A DNA stretch of 52,501 nt, taken from assembly GCA_903857685.1 (NCBI GenBank), contig CAIOFO010000066.1:1-52501 (forward strand), given 5' to 3'. This stretch comes from an uncultured Alphaproteobacteria bacterium (lineage in GTDB: Bacteria; Pseudomonadota; Alphaproteobacteria; Micropepsales; Micropepsaceae). The notes under the pieces are model-generated. The model was not told the DNA's origin and did not search any database. It worked only from the letters and a program-made list of their open reading frames with translations. Of this stretch, positions 50,798-52,501 are shown piece after piece. The number at the start of each line of letters is the position of its first letter. The stretch's first letter is position 1. Position numbers and translations under genes: made by a program.

Positions 50798-51511
50798 ATG
50801 GCTCGTTTCAAGCAGCTTGTGTTGGGAATGGCGGCGGCTGTGATGCTGGCGCCATGCGGCCTGTTGCTTGCCGCCACACCGGCTGAAGCCTCCATTCGCG
50901 ATACCGTTACCGATCTTTTGGGCCAGCTGGCCCGGGTCGCCCATCCCGATGCGGTTGCGCCGGCCGAGCCCGCCATCCAGAGGCCCACGGCGCATGTGAA
51001 AATGCTGGACGACAGCGCCCTGGAGCAGTCCACCAGCCTGCCCGAATTCAACATCCCGTCTTTGCCGTCAGAGGCGGTGGCCGAACTGCCGGATCCATCG
51101 GTGGAAACACCGCTGAAAAAGCTGTTTTGCGTGGAATATGCGCGGGCGCGTTCCGGCCTGGCGGTGTTCGGCGACGCAAAATTCTGGTGGGCACGGGCCA
51201 AGAATCTCTACGCCCGCGCTTCTGAACCCGTGGAAAATGCGGTTATGGTGTTTTCTGCCTCCAAGCGGCTGAAACTGGGACATGTCGCGGTCGTCACCGA
51301 CATTGTTTCGCGGCGCGAAATCCGCGTGGACCAGGCCAACTGGCAAAACCATGGCGAGATCGACCATTCCACGCCGGTTATGGATGTCAGCGCCGGGAAC
51401 GACTGGAGCCAGGTGCGGGTCTGGGACATGAGGTCGGGCGGCTTCGGCGCCCATGTCTATGCGGTATCCGGCTTCATCGCCAAGGAACTGACCCGCCAGG
51501 CGTCGAAATAG
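50798..51511 (+). CDS. Exported CHAP-domain protein
   Basis: 237 residues from the ATG at 50798 (GGGGA upstream); an ATG at 50774 would add 8. Signal peptide to AEA-S (~32). After a Pro-rich linker, the CHAP amidase/peptidase residues appear in order: Cys111 ('LKKLFCVEYARARSG'), His162 ('LKLGHVAVVTDI') and Asn181 ('VDQANWQNHG'). CHAP enzymes cleave peptidoglycan cross-links or other amides. Likely a cell-wall hydrolase in the periplasm. Confidence 0.88.
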   Translation: MARFKQLVLGMAAAVMLAPCGLLLAATPAEASIRDTVTDLLGQLARVAHPDAVAPAEPAIQRPTAHVKMLDDSALEQSTSLPEFNIPSLPSEAVAELPDPSVETPLKKLFCVEYARARSGLAVFGDAKFWWARAKNLYARASEPVENAVMVFSASKRLKLGHVAVVTDIVSRREIRVDQANWQNHGEIDHSTPVMDVSAGNDWSQVRVWDMRSGGFGAHVYAVSGFIAKELTRQASK

Positions 51512-51526
51512 TCCCTGGCTTCGAAC

Positions 51527-51553
51527 AACAAAAAGCCCCGCGAGGCTTTGTTT
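51527..51553. terminator. Bidirectional terminator
   Basis: AAAGCC (51532-51537) and GGCTTT (51544-51549) form a short stem followed by GTTT on the plus strand and TTTGTTG on the minus strand. It ends the CHAP gene and possibly the small basic-protein gene on the opposite strand. Confidence 0.6.
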
Positions 51554-51592
51554 GATTTACGCGCATCCGCGCGCGGGCGCGAGGCTTTGTTT

Positions 51593-51733
51593 TCAGGTCC
51601 AGTCCTTGCCCTTGTGGGGCTTGCGGATCAGGGCCGGTTCGGCGAAGGCGGGCTTGGCCATCACGGGCGCAGCCTTCTTGTCGGCCTTGGGTTTCTTCTT
51701 TTCCTTGTTCTTTTTCTGCTCGCGATTGGCCAA
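51593..51733 (-). CDS. Small lysine-rich basic protein (46 residues)
   Basis: TTG start at 51733 with GAGGAGG 5 bp upstream; the stop is TGA at 51593-51595. The product, (M)ANREQKKNKEKKKPKADKKAAPV..., is Lys/Ala-rich with a C-terminal 'RKPHKGKDWT'. It is too short and uses too rare a start for routine detection. I recall short proteins of this kind (MA.xxxKKNKEAKKPK...) in other alphaproteobacteria, without a known function. It lies just downstream of the rRNA operon terminator on the same strand. Confidence 0.7.
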   Translation of the reverse strand: MANREQKKNKEKKKPKADKKAAPVMAKPAFAEPALIRKPHKGKDWT

Positions 51734-51782
51734 GTGGCCCTCCTCGGTTCAAGTTCCCACGCCAAGGTTAGCGAAAAGCCAA

Positions 51783-51828
51783 ACAAACAAAAAGCCCCGC
51801 CAGCTTGCGCCGGCGGGGCTTCTTATTT
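51783..51828 (-). terminator. Intrinsic terminator of the rRNA operon
   Basis: GCCCCGCC (51794-51801) pairs with GGCGGGGC (51812-51819). On the minus strand it is followed by TTTTTGTTTG, about 45 bp past the 5S end. The plus side also carries TTCTTATTTT, so it works in both directions. Confidence 0.88.
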
Positions 51829-51866
51829 TGCGTTGCGGGTTAGATCTTTTCTTTCTGTCCTTGGCA

Positions 51867-51984
51867 GACCTGGCAGCGTCCGACTCTCCCGCGGCTTGAG
51901 CCGCAGTACCATGGGCGCAGAAGGCTTTGACGGCCGAGTTCGGAATGGGATCGGGTAGAATTCCTTCGCTATGACCACCAGGTC
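51867..51984 (-). rRNA. rrf: 5S rRNA
   Basis: On the minus strand the gene begins GACCTGGTGGTCATAGCGAA, contains CCCGATCCCATTCCGAACTC (conserved loop B/C segment) and CCCATGGTACTGCGG, and closes with GCTGCCAGGTC, pairing the two termini. 118 nt as set by the terminal stem. The ends are good to a few bases. The 5S-23S spacer (51985-52112) shows no tRNA gene or protein. Confidence 0.92.
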
Positions 51985-52112
51985 GGCAAAGGACAGAAAG
52001 AATCCGCGCAGGATTGCTCCCGCGCGAACCGCACAAAAATCTATACGACACGGCGACCGATTATTTTGGTTTGTTCTTGCCTGGCTTTGTTTCCAGGCAT
52101 GAAACGAGTGCT

Positions 52113-52501
<389 letters not shown>

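Overview
The window is GC-rich chromosomal DNA from an alphaproteobacterium. Evidence: a CpdR cell-cycle response regulator beside an N-formylglutamate amidohydrolase, a holdfast-anchor operon (hfaABD), an MmgR/alpha-r8-type sRNA, and an RpoH-type promoter plus ROSE-like leader on an hsp20 gene. Genus cannot be fixed from sequence alone. A Caulobacter-like or Rhizomicrobium-like surface-attaching bacterium is an inference.

Layout. 1-3.6 kb is a mobile-element graveyard: a 166-bp MITE-like element, an intact tRNA-Val(GAC), and a 2.9-kb island remnant between 41-bp direct repeats made of 5' tRNA-Val halves. The remnant carries a DUF3489-type protein, a small orphan, and an integrase and a ParB/methyltransferase gene truncated into each other tail to tail. 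3.7-6.2 kb holds a Tat-exported dienelactone hydrolase, cpdR and an N-formylglutamate amidohydrolase. An sRNA on the minus strand (6.3-6.4 kb) follows. 6.7-13.5 kb is a one-directional envelope-glycan run: LpxH-like phosphoesterase, GT4, polytopic membrane protein, GT2, GtrA-like protein, and a secreted protein with a possible Cys/His/Asp hydrolase domain. 13.5-17.2 kb (minus) is a tonB-exbB-exbD1-exbD2 energy-transduction operon with a periplasmic repeat protein.

18-31 kb contains gloA, a 1.24-kilo-residue autotransporter, a pentapeptide-repeat protein, two alpha/beta hydrolases, hsp20 with heat-shock control elements, small envelope proteins, hisN and typA/bipA. 31.4-40.7 kb is a tandem pair of RND efflux modules (MFP-RND, MFP-RND) whose upstream leaders are also paralogous; the first leader contains a strong intrinsic terminator. 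40.8-44.8 kb holds a rhomboid protease, hfaA-hfaB-hfaD and a 2-oxoglutarate oxygenase. 44.8-48.7 kb is the EF-P beta-lysylation system: efp diverging from an epmA-fsr-epmB run, with a fosmidomycin-type exporter between the two modification enzymes. 48.8-51.7 kb has a periplasmic peroxiredoxin, a K+ channel with an RCK domain, a CHAP-domain protein and a 46-residue basic protein. The right edge is an rRNA operon on the minus strand (23S 3' end, then 5S, then a terminator).

A dispersed ~100-bp imperfect palindrome occurs three times (6.2, 18.5, 29.1 kb), always between genes. The best candidates for undescribed biology are the terminator-bearing RND leader, the palindromic repeat family, the hsp20 thermosensor, the secreted Cys/His/Asp protein in the glycan cluster, and the fsr insertion in the EF-P modification operon. 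No complete unknown defence system or CRISPR array is present.
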